The position numbers and the translations under genes were made by a program. Below, piece after piece: positions 1-9,224 of a DNA stretch of 32,392 nucleotides (position 1 is its first letter; each line of letters begins with the position of its first letter). The notes under the pieces were generated by a model. The model ran no database searches. It was not told the DNA's origin and saw only the letters and a list, made by a program, of their open reading frames with translations. This stretch comes from an uncultured Elioraea sp. Its GTDB lineage: Bacteria; Pseudomonadota; Alphaproteobacteria; Acetobacterales; Acetobacteraceae. The stretch covers positions 1 through 32,392 of the forward strand of contig CALBEG010000069.1 in assembly GCA_937927455.1 (NCBI GenBank), given 5' to 3'.

Positions 1-1190
1 GGCAGCGACAGGCCGACGAGCGAGCCGACCATCACCGTGCAGACCATGGTGAGCGCGACGACGAGAGCGATCTCAGGGCCGCCGCGCACGAGCCCAATCA
101 GCGACACGGCGACTGCCATCGTGCCGCCGAGCAGGGCGGCAACACCCATCTCCCGGCCCATCATCCGCGCCCAGTCCGACAGAGTCGCGTCACCCGTGGC
201 GAGCGCGCGCACCATCAGGGTGGCAGACTGGCTGCCCGCATTGCCGCCTGAGTCGATGAGCAGCGGAAGAAAGAAGACGAGCGCGACATTGGCCGCGATC
301 ACGTCCTCGAACGCGGCGATGCCGGCACCGGAGAAGATATTGGCGAAGACGAGCACGATCAGCCATGAGATGCGCTTACGGTAGAGGAGGCCGACGGAGG
401 CGTCGCGCAAGGAAATAACGAGCCCGGAGGTGCCGCCCGCTTTCTGGATGTCTTCGGTCGCTTCGCGCTCGGCGACATCCATGGCATCATCTGCGGTGAT
501 GATGCCGACCATCATCTCCCCGCCATTGATTACCGGGATGGCCGGTAGGTCGTAGCGCGCAATCAGCCGCGCGGCTTGCTCAGCGTCGTCATCGGCGCGG
601 ACGAACGGTGGGTCGCGCCGCATCAGCGCCTCAACGCGCTCCTCCGCACGCGCGACGACGAGATCCTCGAGGGCAACAGTGCCGAGAAGCCGCCGCTGTG
701 GCGACAGCACGTAGGCAATGGCGATGGTTTCCTTGTTCGCCGCTTGAGCCCGCAGGGCCTCGATCGCCTCGCGTGCGGTCATCTCTGGCCGCAGCGTGGC
801 GTATTCGCTGGTCATCACCGCGCCGGCAGAGCCCGGCGGATAGGCAGAGAGCCGACGGATGTCCTCGCGTTCGGCAGCAGCCAGGGCGGGTGCCAGTCGA
901 TCGCGAAGGCCATCGTCGAGGGCGTTCCAGAAATCAGCCCGCTCGTCGGCGTCCATGGCGGCGAGCAGGTCGGCGAGCGCGCGCAGATCAGCCTCCGCCG
1001 CAATTGCCACCTGCGTCGGGGCCTCGAGATAGCCGAAAGTTTCGGCACGGCGGGCAAGCGGCAAGGAGGCAAGAATGTCCCATGCCTCATCCGCAGACCG
1101 GCGCTCAAGCAAGGCAGCGAGATCGGCCGGATGGAGGGCCAAGGCCGCCTGGGGCGACAGCGTGGCCGCGTTGAGAACGGTCTTGCTCAT
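1..1190 (-). CDS. mgtE: Magnesium transporter MgtE (N-domain, CBS pair, start of TM domain); runs off the left edge
   Basis: Manual minus-strand translation from ATG at 1190: MSKTVLNAATLSPQAALALHPADLAALLERR...SAYPPGSAGAVMTSEYATLRPEMTAREAIEALR...VINGGEMMVGIITADDAMDVAEREATEDIQKAGG...LIDSGGNAGSQSATLMVRALATGD; SPAG-like, CBS and GGNAGSQ motifs typical of MgtE. Confidence 0.93.
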   Translation of the reverse strand, partial: MSKTVLNAATLSPQAALALHPADLAALLERRSADEAWDILASLPLARRAETFGYLEAPTQVAIAAEADLRALADLLAAMDADERADFWNALDDGLRDRLAPALAAAEREDIRRLSAYPPGSAGAVMTSEYATLRPEMTAREAIEALRAQAANKETIAIAYVLSPQRRLLGTVALEDLVVARAEERVEALMRRDPPFVRADDDAEQAARLIARYDLPAIPVINGGEMMVGIITADDAMDVAEREATEDIQKAGGTSGLVISLRDASVGLLYRKRISWLIVLVFANIFSGAGIAAFEDVIAANVALVFFLPLLIDSGGNAGSQSATLMVRALATGDATLSDWARMMGREMGVAALLGGTMAVAVSLIGLVRGGPEIALVVALTMVCTVMVGSLVGLSL

Positions 1191-1449
1191 GGGTTCGATC
1201 CCCCGGTGCTGGATCACTGGCCCTACCGAGAGACCGAAGCCGCGTGGCTCTCACGCGGTGGGAACTCGGGTCAGGCCAGCTCTGTCAACGGCGCGCGAAA
1301 ACTTCCGCTCCCGTCGCTCATCATGAACTCCAGTGAAACTGCTGCTGTGCCGCAAGTACGCGGCCCTCTTCGCTAATGCCAGCGTGACCAAGCCGGGGTC
1401 AATCCCTCTTTGCGCCGCATGGGCAGCGCAGCGTCGGTTGAGGTGCGGG

Positions 1450-3120
1450 TCAGAAGAGCCCCATGATCTCGCCCGACGCGTCTAGTCCGATCGCCTCCGC
1501 CGCCGGCACGCGCGGCAGGCCAGGCATGGTCATGATCTCGCCGGCGAAGGCAACCACGAAGCCTGCGCCAGCGGAGAGACGCACGTCTCGCACGGGAAAC
1601 GTGTGACCCTCCGGCGCGCCAAGGAGGCGCGGGTCGGCCGAGAAGCTGTACTGCGTTTTGGCGATGCACACCGGCAGGTGGCCGAACCCCGCAGCCTGGA
1701 AAGCGTCAAGGCGGCGCGCGGCGGCGTCTGAGAACGTCACCTCCCCGGCATGGTAGAGGCGTGTTGCCACCGTCGCGATCTTTTCAGCAAGCGGCAGCTC
1801 GTCCGGGTAGAGGAGAGAAAGACGCGCCGTGCCGGCATTGAGCCGCGCCAGCACCGCCCGTGCGAGTGCCATCGCCCCCTCGCCGCCTTCAGCCCAGTGC
1901 GTGCAGAGAACGGCCTCCGCCCCGATGGCTGCCACCGCCTCCTGGACCGCCGCGATCTCGGCCGCCGTGTCGGAATCGAACCGGTTGAGCGCGACCAGCA
2001 CGGGCAGACCGAAGCCCTGCAGATTGGCGACATGGCGCAGCAGGTTCGCAGTGCCGCGTGCCACGGCCGCAACGTCCTCGCGACCGAGTTCGGCCTTTGC
2101 AAGCCCAGCATGCATCTTCAGCGCGCGCACGGTGGCGACGACGACGGCACAGCCCGGAGCGATCCCGCCAATCCGGCACTTGATGTCGAGGAACTTCTCT
2201 GCCCCGAGATCGGCCCCGAAGCCGGCTTCCGTCACCACCACGTCGGCGAGAGCGAGCGCCATCCGGGTCGCGATCAGGGAGTTGCAGCCATGTGCGATGT
2301 TGGCGAAGGGCCCGCCGTGGACGAGGGCCGGCGTGCCCTCCAGGGTTTGCACGAGGTTCGGCATCAGCGCATCGCGCAACAGGGCGGCCATCGCACTGTC
2401 TGCATGGAGATCGGCGGCGGTGACGGGGCTGCCGTCGCGCCGCTGCGCCACGATGATGCGGGCGATGCGTGCGCGCAGGTCGGCGAGGTCGGCCGCGAGG
2501 CAGAGCACCGCCATCACCTCGGAGGCGGCGGTGATGTCGAATCCGTCCTCACGCACCGGCCCGTTGGCCGGCCCGCCCAGGCCCACCACGATGTCGCGCA
2601 GCGCGCGGTCGTTCAGGTCGAGACAGCGACGCCAGGAGATGCGGCGCGGATCGATCCCGAGCGCGTTGCCGTGATGGAGGTGATTGTCGATCAGGGACGC
2701 GAGCAGGTTGTTCGCCGCCGTGACGGCATGGATGTCGCCCGTGAAGTGGAGGTTGATGTCCTCCATCGGCGCCACCTGGGCATACCCGCCGCCGGTCGCC
2801 CCCCCTTTGACGCCGAAACAAGGGCCGAGCGAGGGTTCGCGTAAGCAGGCGACCGCGCGCACGCCGATTCGCCGCAGAGCATCGGCAAGCCCGATGGTGG
2901 TGGTTGTCTTGCCCTCGCCGGCGGGCGTCGGGTTGATGCCGGTGACGAGGACGAGGCGGCCACGGTCTGTTCGGTGCGGCACCGCATCGAGCGGTATCTT
3001 CGCCTTGTATCGACCAAAGGGAAGGATCGTTTCGGTCCCTAAGCCCAACTCCGCTGCCACGTCGGCGATCGGGCGAAGGGTGGCGGTGCGGGCAATCGTG
3101 AGATCTGAGGGCTGCGGCAT
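1450..3120 (-). CDS. fhs: Formate--tetrahydrofolate ligase
   Basis: [27 protein letters not shown]...[25 protein letters not shown]...[36 protein letters not shown]...; start chosen at 3120, not the longer ORF start at 4299. Confidence 0.96.
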   Translation of the reverse strand: MPQPSDLTIARTATLRPIADVAAELGLGTETILPFGRYKAKIPLDAVPHRTDRGRLVLVTGINPTPAGEGKTTTTIGLADALRRIGVRAVACLREPSLGPCFGVKGGATGGGYAQVAPMEDINLHFTGDIHAVTAANNLLASLIDNHLHHGNALGIDPRRISWRRCLDLNDRALRDIVVGLGGPANGPVREDGFDITAASEVMAVLCLAADLADLRARIARIIVAQRRDGSPVTAADLHADSAMAALLRDALMPNLVQTLEGTPALVHGGPFANIAHGCNSLIATRMALALADVVVTEAGFGADLGAEKFLDIKCRIGGIAPGCAVVVATVRALKMHAGLAKAELGREDVAAVARGTANLLRHVANLQGFGLPVLVALNRFDSDTAAEIAAVQEAVAAIGAEAVLCTHWAEGGEGAMALARAVLARLNAGTARLSLLYPDELPLAEKIATVATRLYHAGEVTFSDAAARRLDAFQAAGFGHLPVCIAKTQYSFSADPRLLGAPEGHTFPVRDVRLSAGAGFVVAFAGEIMTMPGLPRVPAAEAIGLDASGEIMGLF

Positions 3121-3128
3121 GGCTGGGC

Positions 3129-4220
3129 TCAGCGTGGCTTCGGGATGCGATCGGCGACAAGACCGACCTCGTCTGCCGTGGCGAGGAGGGATCGCCAGAC
3201 CTCGTCGGGCAAGGGAACACCCTCGCGCTCGCGAACGGCGCGTTGGCGACGTTCGGGCTCTCCCGGCAGCAGCACCGCACCACCTGGCCGGTCGGCGCGG
3301 GAAGAGCGGCAGAACGCGATGAAGCGGCGTGCCCGTTGCGCGAAGGCTTCGGGGTCGTCGATCACGTCGGGGCGCAGGTAGAACGAGAGCATGCCATTGG
3401 TGATCCGGCCGCGACCGCCATCGCGCGGTCCGGCGGTGCCGTTGCCGGTGAGAGCGCCGGCGAGGAGTTCGCACAGCACGGCAAGCCCCGAACCTTTGTG
3501 CAAGCCGAAGGCGCGGAGCGCGCCTTCGCCCGCCTCCGGATTTCGTTCGCGCCGCGAAAGGTCGCCATAGAGCGCGGCAGGGTCTCCCGTCAGCCGCCCA
3601 TCGGGCAGGATCATCGAATCGTCCGGCACGGGGGGCCCACCACGGGAGGCGACCAGCACCTTGCCTTCGGCGACCAGCGAGGTGGCGAAATCGAGGATAA
3701 TCGGCTCGCCTCCTTCGATGGGCACGCCGATGCAGAAGGGCGCGGTAGAAAGACGGCGATCGACGCCGCCGAACGGTGCCACTAGGAGCGAGCCCTGCAC
3801 GTTGACAAAGTGAATCGAGATCACGCCCTCGGCGGCCGCACGCTCCGCCCACTCGCCGACCCGCCCGATATGGCCGGCATGCTTGAGGGCGACGGCGGCA
3901 AGGCCCGAGGCGAGTGCCTTCTTCGTACCGACCTCGACGGCGAAGGAGGCCGCCGTCTGGCCGAAGCCGAACCTCCCGTCGATCACCGCGGTGATCGCGG
4001 TCTCGCGCTCGAGGCGCGGCGTGACGTCGGCGACCACCAGCCCGTCGCGCAGCCAGGCGACGTAGCGCGGCACCCGCACCACGCCGTGGCTGTCGTGGCC
4101 CGCCAGGTTGGCGGAAACCAGCGAGGCGGCGACGCGAGAGCCCTCCTCCTCCGAACAACCCGCAGCGTTGAAAATGGAGGCGACGAAGTCGCGCAAGGCA
4201 GTGGCATCGAGGGTCGGCAT
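3129..4220 (-). CDS. Ldh2 (malate/L-lactate/ureidoglycolate dehydrogenase) family oxidoreductase
   Basis: [53 protein letters not shown]...[15 protein letters not shown]; Ldh_2 family DSHG motif; start at 4220 preferred over the 433-aa ORF. Confidence 0.88.
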   Translation of the reverse strand: MPTLDATALRDFVASIFNAAGCSEEEGSRVAASLVSANLAGHDSHGVVRVPRYVAWLRDGLVVADVTPRLERETAITAVIDGRFGFGQTAASFAVEVGTKKALASGLAAVALKHAGHIGRVGEWAERAAAEGVISIHFVNVQGSLLVAPFGGVDRRLSTAPFCIGVPIEGGEPIILDFATSLVAEGKVLVASRGGPPVPDDSMILPDGRLTGDPAALYGDLSRRERNPEAGEGALRAFGLHKGSGLAVLCELLAGALTGNGTAGPRDGGRGRITNGMLSFYLRPDVIDDPEAFAQRARRFIAFCRSSRADRPGGAVLLPGEPERRQRAVREREGVPLPDEVWRSLLATADEVGLVADRIPKPR

Positions 4221-4465
4221 GCAGCGGGCGAGGAGCTTCGGCGGGCCGGGAGGGAGGAGGATGGCATGCAACCCTGCTCTGCACGGGCGGCGCGGGCAAG
4301 GGTGGCAGACGCTGGTTGTGCTCTCTCCCTCGCCGACGACGGGCCGGAGAGCGAGGCTGGCGGTCTCGCTCTCCCTTGGCGTCGCGAGACCGATCGGCTC
4401 AGATGGAGGCCAGCCGACGGGCAGAGGCACGTCGGTGACGAAATGGGGAAGGAAAGGGGAGAGGC

Positions 4466-5257
4466 GTGCGCCCGAACAGGATCCGCGAACTCTGGGCCGC
4501 AGGAAAGACCGTGATCAACGGCTGGCTCGGCATCCCGTCGTCGATCGCGGCGGAGGCGATGGCGCAGGCCGGCTGGGACAGCCTGACCATCGACCTGCAG
4601 CACGGCATGGTGCATTTCGACACGGCTGTGCCCATGCTGCAGGCGATTTCCACCACAACAGCTGTGCCGCTCGCCCGCGTGCCGTGGAACGAGCCCGGCA
4701 TCATCATGAAGATGCTGGATGCCGGCGCCTACGGGATCATCTGCCCGATGGTGAGCTCGCGCGCAGAGTGCGAGCGCTTCGTGCGCGCCTGCCGCTACCC
4801 GCCGAAGGGCTATCGCAGTTTCGGGCCGCTGCGCGCGGCCTGGTATGCCGGCACGGCGGACTACTGGAGGCACGCGGATGACACCGTGCTCACCTTCGCC
4901 ATGATCGAGACCGCGGAAGCCCTGGAGAAGCTGGAGGAGATCGTGACCACGCCGGGGCTTGATGCGGTCTATGTCGGCCCGAACGACCTGGCACTCGCGA
5001 TCGGCGAGACGCCGGCGATCGACCCGACGTCGGAACGGACACTCGCCGAAATCCGCCGTATCGCCGAGGTCGCGACCAGGCATGGCGTGATGCCCGGGAT
5101 CCACACCGGCAGCGGCGAAGGAGCCAAGCGCATGTTCGGCCTCGGCTACCGTTTCGCATCCATTTCAGGTGACGCCGGCCTGCTTGCCGCCGCGGCGAAG
5201 GCAGCGGTGGCGGCGGCGCGAGGGGCGGAGGCGAAGGCGGGCGCGGGCACCTATTGA
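4466..5257 (+). CDS. HpcH/HpaI aldolase family protein (4-hydroxy-2-oxoheptanedioate aldolase-like)
   Basis: GTG start with purine-rich RBS (ggaaaggggagag); AGWDSLTIDLQHGMVHFD...ARVPWNEPGIIMKMLDAGAYGIICPMVSS...YVGPNDLALAIG. Confidence 0.92.
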   Translation: MRPNRIRELWAAGKTVINGWLGIPSSIAAEAMAQAGWDSLTIDLQHGMVHFDTAVPMLQAISTTTAVPLARVPWNEPGIIMKMLDAGAYGIICPMVSSRAECERFVRACRYPPKGYRSFGPLRAAWYAGTADYWRHADDTVLTFAMIETAEALEKLEEIVTTPGLDAVYVGPNDLALAIGETPAIDPTSERTLAEIRRIAEVATRHGVMPGIHTGSGEGAKRMFGLGYRFASISGDAGLLAAAAKAAVAAARGAEAKAGAGTY

Positions 5258-5288
5258 GCCTAAGCGGCGGGCGGGACGGCGCCGGCCT

Positions 5289-5993
5289 TCAGTGGATCTC
5301 GCTCATCCGGGCGAAGGCCGCGCGCAGGTCCGCGATGCCGAAGCCTTGCCGACGCGCGGCCTCCAGGATCACAGCTTCCCGCCGCGCACACAGCGCGGCT
5401 GCGTCCGGCACACGCGCCGCGACCTCGCGGGGGATCACCACCGCGCCATGACGGTCGGCGTGCACGAGCTCGCCATCGTGCACCACCATGCCATGAATGC
5501 TCACCGTCACGCCGACCGCGACCACGTGCACGAAGGCGTGCGAGGGGGCGAGCATGCCGGCGAGGATCGGGAAGCCTTCCGCCATCATCGGGATGTCGCG
5601 GATGGAGCCGTTGGTGATCGAGCCCGCGACACCGAGCGCCTTGTGCACCGTCGTCTGCACCTCGCCCCAGAAGGCGCCCGTGCCGGGAACGGAATCGAGG
5701 TCCTGGATGACGGCGATGTTCGGCCCAGGCGCGGCGGTCGCGACGTGCTCGTAGTACCGCATGCGAAGCGCGTTTCGCTCCTCGGCCGGCATTGCGGGCG
5801 GACGTTCGGCGCGGATGGCGGCGGTGCGCGCCCAGCCGACCAGGATCGCGTCCGGGTGGTCGTTGTGAACGAAGGGGCGGGTGGTGAACCGGATCAGCTC
5901 CCGCGGGGAGAGGAGCTCCTCAAGCGCGTTGCACACCGTTGGCGTGTCGAGCCTGGCGAGTTCGGCCAGCAGCGCTGCGTCAGGCGTGATCAT
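5289..5993 (-). CDS. RraA family protein (HMG/CHA aldolase or RraA-like)
   Basis: MITPDAALLAELARLDTPTVCNALEEL...GEVQTTVHKALGVAGSITNGSIRDIPMMAEGFPILAG...VHADRHGAVVIP; matches the RraA fold family. Confidence 0.85.
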   Translation of the reverse strand: MITPDAALLAELARLDTPTVCNALEELLSPRELIRFTTRPFVHNDHPDAILVGWARTAAIRAERPPAMPAEERNALRMRYYEHVATAAPGPNIAVIQDLDSVPGTGAFWGEVQTTVHKALGVAGSITNGSIRDIPMMAEGFPILAGMLAPSHAFVHVVAVGVTVSIHGMVVHDGELVHADRHGAVVIPREVAARVPDAAALCARREAVILEAARRQGFGIADLRAAFARMSEIH

Positions 5994-6058
5994 GCAAGTG
6001 GTGTCCTCCCTTCGCGAACGCCTCACCCTCCCATCGGATGGGGCACGCGTCGAGAGGG

Positions 6059-6493
6059 TCAGGCGGCGAGGCGCTCGGCGAAGGCCAGCAGGTCGCGCAA
6101 GGGGAGCGCCCCGGAAAGGCGGGCCACTTCGCGCCCGCCCTTGAAGCCGATGAGGGTGGGAATGGCACGCACGGCGAAGCGCGCTGCCGCCTCCGGATGG
6201 GCCTCCGTGTCGAGTTTGAGGAAGCGGATCGCGGGCAGGCGGGCGGCGGCTTGCGCGAAGGTCGGGGCGAAGGCGCGGCAGGGGCCGCACCAGGGCGCCC
6301 AGAGATCGACCACGGCGGGAAGCTGATCTTTCTCAAGGAAGCGGGCAAGGCTTGCGCTGTCCGTTTCAATCGGCGCGGCTGGCAGTAGCCCGGCACGGCA
6401 GGAGCCGCAGACGGGCCTCTCGGCGAGGCGCGCGGCGGGCACGCGATTGAGCGTGCCGCAGGATGGGCAGACGAGGAGGAGAGGGTCGGGCAT
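6059..6493 (-). CDS. trxC: Thioredoxin 2 with N-terminal zinc-ribbon
   Basis: CPSCGTLNRVPAARLAERPVCGSCRAGLL (two CxxC) followed by VVDLWAPWCGPCRAFAPTF...IPTLIGFKGG. Confidence 0.92.
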   Translation of the reverse strand: MPDPLLLVCPSCGTLNRVPAARLAERPVCGSCRAGLLPAAPIETDSASLARFLEKDQLPAVVDLWAPWCGPCRAFAPTFAQAAARLPAIRFLKLDTEAHPEAAARFAVRAIPTLIGFKGGREVARLSGALPLRDLLAFAERLAA

Positions 6494-6747
6494 GGCGGAT
6501 CGGGTTCAGCGTCCGAAACACTCCTGCATCCGGCTCGCCCGCCTTGCAACCGGCAAGCCGTCGCGCCGGCGAAACCAACCCCTTCCCGCGCGATCGGTTG
6601 CCGGCGGATCACGTTTCGTTGCGAGAGGCGGCACATCACTGCGGCGAAACTGCACGGGCCCGTGCGCCGTCGCAAGACAAGGCTGGCGCCCGTTGGGCGT
6701 TCCGGATGTGATGTGCTACCGAGGTCTGCCAACGCCAAGGACGTCCC

Positions 6748-8214
6748 GTGCGTATCGCCATCGCCGGTTTCCAGCACGAAAGCCATTCCTTCGCGCCGTT
6801 TCCGGCCGATCTCGACTCCTTCCGCAGCCCCGGCGGGTTTCCTCCTCTCACGCGCGGCGAGGACGTGTTCGCCGCGATCGCCGGCACGCGACTCCCGATT
6901 GCTGGCGCGGCGGAGCTCCTCCGTGACGCAGGTGCGGAGGTGGTTCCGATCGTGTACGCGATGGCGATGCCATCGGCGCCGCTGACGCGCGACGCGTACG
7001 AAACGATCACGGGGTGGATCGTCGAGGATGCCGCGCGGGCCGGCCCGCTGCAGGGTCTCTATCTCGACCTGCACGGCGCGATGATGGCCGAACACGAATC
7101 GGACGGCGAAGGCGCGCTGCTGCGCCGCCTTCGTGAGCGTCTCGGCAACGTTCCGATCGCGGCGAGCCTCGACCTGCACGCCAACGTCACGCCGGCGATG
7201 GCGGATCGGGCGGACGTTCTCACCGCGTATCGGACCTATCCGCACATCGACATGAAGGAGACCGGGGCGCGCGCCGCCGCCCTTCTGTTGCGGCGCATCG
7301 CGCAGCACCGCCCCTGGGCGCGCACCCATCGCGCGATCGACTTCCTCATCCCCATCACCGCCCAGTGCACGCTCGTTCCGCCCATGCGCGACCTCTACGG
7401 GCTGCGCGACCGGATCGAGACGGAGACGGGCGCGCTCGAGCTTTCGCTCACGCTCGGCTTCCCCTACTGCGATTTTGCGGGATGCGGGCCGGCGGTCACA
7501 GCCTATGCGGAGTCGCCGGAGGTTGCCCAAGAGGCGGCCGAACGCCTGGCCGCGGCTTTCATCTCGCGCCGGGCGGAGATGCGCCAGGCGATCCTCTCGC
7601 CCGAGGAGGCGGTCGCGCACTGCCTCGCGCACGCCTCGTGCGATGGGCCGCCGATCATTCTCGCCGACACGCAGGACAACCCGGGCGGTGGCGGGCACGG
7701 CGACACCACGGGACTGCTGCAGGCACTCGTCGCGGGCGGTGTGGCGGGAGCAGTGGTGGGTGTGCTGAACGACGCCGAAGCCGCGCGTGCGGCGCACGAG
7801 GCGGGGATCGGCGCCACGCTCGATCTCGCCTTGGGTGGCAGGAGCGATGGCGCCCCCCTCGCGGCGCGCTTCCGCGTGCTGGCCCTCGGCTCTGGCCGTT
7901 TCACCTGCGAGGGGCCGATGACTCGCGGCACCCGGGCCGAGCTTGGGCCGATGGCGCTTCTGGAGACGGATGGCGTGCAGGTCGCGGTGGCGTCGCGCAA
8001 GATGCAGGCGTACGATCGCGCGATGTTCCGCCATCTCGGCCTCACTCCGGAACGCACGCCTGTGCTCGCGCTCAAATCCTCGGTGCATTTCCGCGCCGAC
8101 TTTCAGCCGATCGCCAAGGAGGTGCTGGTCGTCGCCGCGCCGGGGCCCGTGGTCGCCGACCCGGCATCGCTTCCTTTCCGCAACCTTCGCGCCGGCCTCG
8201 CACTCCGGCCATGA
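6748..8214 (+). CDS. M81 family metallopeptidase (MlrC-like)
   Basis: MRIAIAGFQHESHSFAPFPADLDSF...GLYLDLHGAMMAE...ASLDLHANVT...YRTYPHIDMKETG...LADTQDNPGGGGHGDTTGLL. Confidence 0.9.
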   Translation: MRIAIAGFQHESHSFAPFPADLDSFRSPGGFPPLTRGEDVFAAIAGTRLPIAGAAELLRDAGAEVVPIVYAMAMPSAPLTRDAYETITGWIVEDAARAGPLQGLYLDLHGAMMAEHESDGEGALLRRLRERLGNVPIAASLDLHANVTPAMADRADVLTAYRTYPHIDMKETGARAAALLLRRIAQHRPWARTHRAIDFLIPITAQCTLVPPMRDLYGLRDRIETETGALELSLTLGFPYCDFAGCGPAVTAYAESPEVAQEAAERLAAAFISRRAEMRQAILSPEEAVAHCLAHASCDGPPIILADTQDNPGGGGHGDTTGLLQALVAGGVAGAVVGVLNDAEAARAAHEAGIGATLDLALGGRSDGAPLAARFRVLALGSGRFTCEGPMTRGTRAELGPMALLETDGVQVAVASRKMQAYDRAMFRHLGLTPERTPVLALKSSVHFRADFQPIAKEVLVVAAPGPVVADPASLPFRNLRAGLALRP

Positions 8215-8597
8215 CCGGGGGCCCGGTCCCACATGTCCCACGTCGTTTGGAGGAAGACCCGCAGGAGCGGCGCGCCCGCAACTACGCCCTCGCCGTCTAT
8301 CTTCTGTACGGGGCCGGGTTCTTCGTCGGTCTCACCTTCCTGATCGGCGTCATCCTCGCCTATGTTGCGCGCGACGGCGCGCCACCCTGGCTCGCCACCC
8401 ACTTCACGTTCCAGATCCGCACCTTCTGGCTGTCGATATTCTGGGGCGTGCTTGGCCTCGTCTCGGCCTGGCTGCTGGTCGGTCTGGCCTTTCTCGCCTG
8501 GGCCTTCATCCTCACCCTGGGGCGTACCATCAGGGGTTTCGTTCGACTGAACGAAGACCGGCCGATCGACAATCCGCGATCCTGGTATTTCGGTTGA
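8211..8597 (+). CDS. Small membrane protein, DUF4870-like
   Basis: ATGA overlap with the upstream CDS; two or three hydrophobic segments; ARNYALAVYLLYGAGFFVGLTFLIGVILAYV...TRPIDNPRSWYFG-like C-terminus (DRPIDNPRSWYFG). Confidence 0.75.
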   Translation: MTGGPVPHVPRRLEEDPQERRARNYALAVYLLYGAGFFVGLTFLIGVILAYVARDGAPPWLATHFTFQIRTFWLSIFWGVLGLVSAWLLVGLAFLAWAFILTLGRTIRGFVRLNEDRPIDNPRSWYFG

Positions 8598-8603
8598 GCG
8601 CAC

Positions 8604-9155
8604 TCAGGGCCCGATGACATCGATTCCGACGAAGGCTGCCCCGGCGTCGCGATAGGCTGCAGCTTCGGCGGCGGCGATGCCGCCCGAAGGGTAGAACGCG
8701 ACCTCGGGAAACACCGTTCGCAAGGCGCGGATATGGCTCGCCCCGCCCAAAGAGGGGGCGGGAAACACCGCCACGGCGTCGGCGAACCCTTCGAGCGCCT
8801 CCACCACTTCGTCAGGGGTCAGGGCGCCGAGCAAGACGCACGCACCGAAGCGTTTCCCGGCAGGAACGATCTCCGGCTCGTTCCACGGGCAGGCGAGGAA
8901 GCGCGCCCCGGCTTCTCCGCAGGCATAGGCCTCGGCCGCCGTGCGCACCATGCCAGCCCCGATCAACAGGGTTGGGTCGGCGGCGAGGTCGCGGATCACC
9001 TCCATCGCCGACGGTGTGGAGAGGGCGACCTCGAAAGCGGCGAGTCCCGCCGCCCGGCCAGCGTTGATCCGGGCGCGCGCGGCGTCTGCCGTCGTCTCGC
9101 GGACGATGAGGACGCTGCCCGCCTCGGCAAGCCGGCGGGTGATCGGGTGGCTCAT
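8604..9155 (-). CDS. KDPG/KHG aldolase-family protein (catalytic Lys apparently absent)
   Basis: TTADAARARINAGRAAGLAAFEVALSTPSAMEVIRDLAADPTLLIGAGMVRTAAEAYACGEAGARFLACPWNEPEIV...VAVFPAPSLGG...FYPSGGIAAAEAAAYRDAGAAFVGI. Confidence 0.82.
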   Translation of the reverse strand: MSHPITRRLAEAGSVLIVRETTADAARARINAGRAAGLAAFEVALSTPSAMEVIRDLAADPTLLIGAGMVRTAAEAYACGEAGARFLACPWNEPEIVPAGKRFGACVLLGALTPDEVVEALEGFADAVAVFPAPSLGGASHIRALRTVFPEVAFYPSGGIAAAEAAAYRDAGAAFVGIDVIGP

Positions 9156-9224
9156 GGTGCGACCCCTATGCTGAGACTGTGTGCTGCTACCACGCTGTGC
9201 GCGGCGGCGTCATCGCGCGAGGCG

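Noticed and set aside
1189-1206. gggttcgatccccc resembles a tRNA T-arm
   Set aside because: No anticodon or D arms upstream; the upstream sequence is the mgtE 5' coding region. Chance match.
3121-4299. Apparent N-terminal extension of Fhs (949-aa ORF)
   Set aside because: The region is the Ldh2-family gene in another frame; Fhs homology begins at MPQPSDLT (3120).
6030-6058. Small hairpin CCCAT-cgg-ATGGG between rraA-like and trxC genes
   Set aside because: Short stem, no U tract, same-strand genes close together; not distinguishable from chance.
5980-8241. 753-aa minus-strand ORF opposite the M81 peptidase
   Set aside because: Arg/His-rich translation without family motifs; overlaps confidently identified CDSs.
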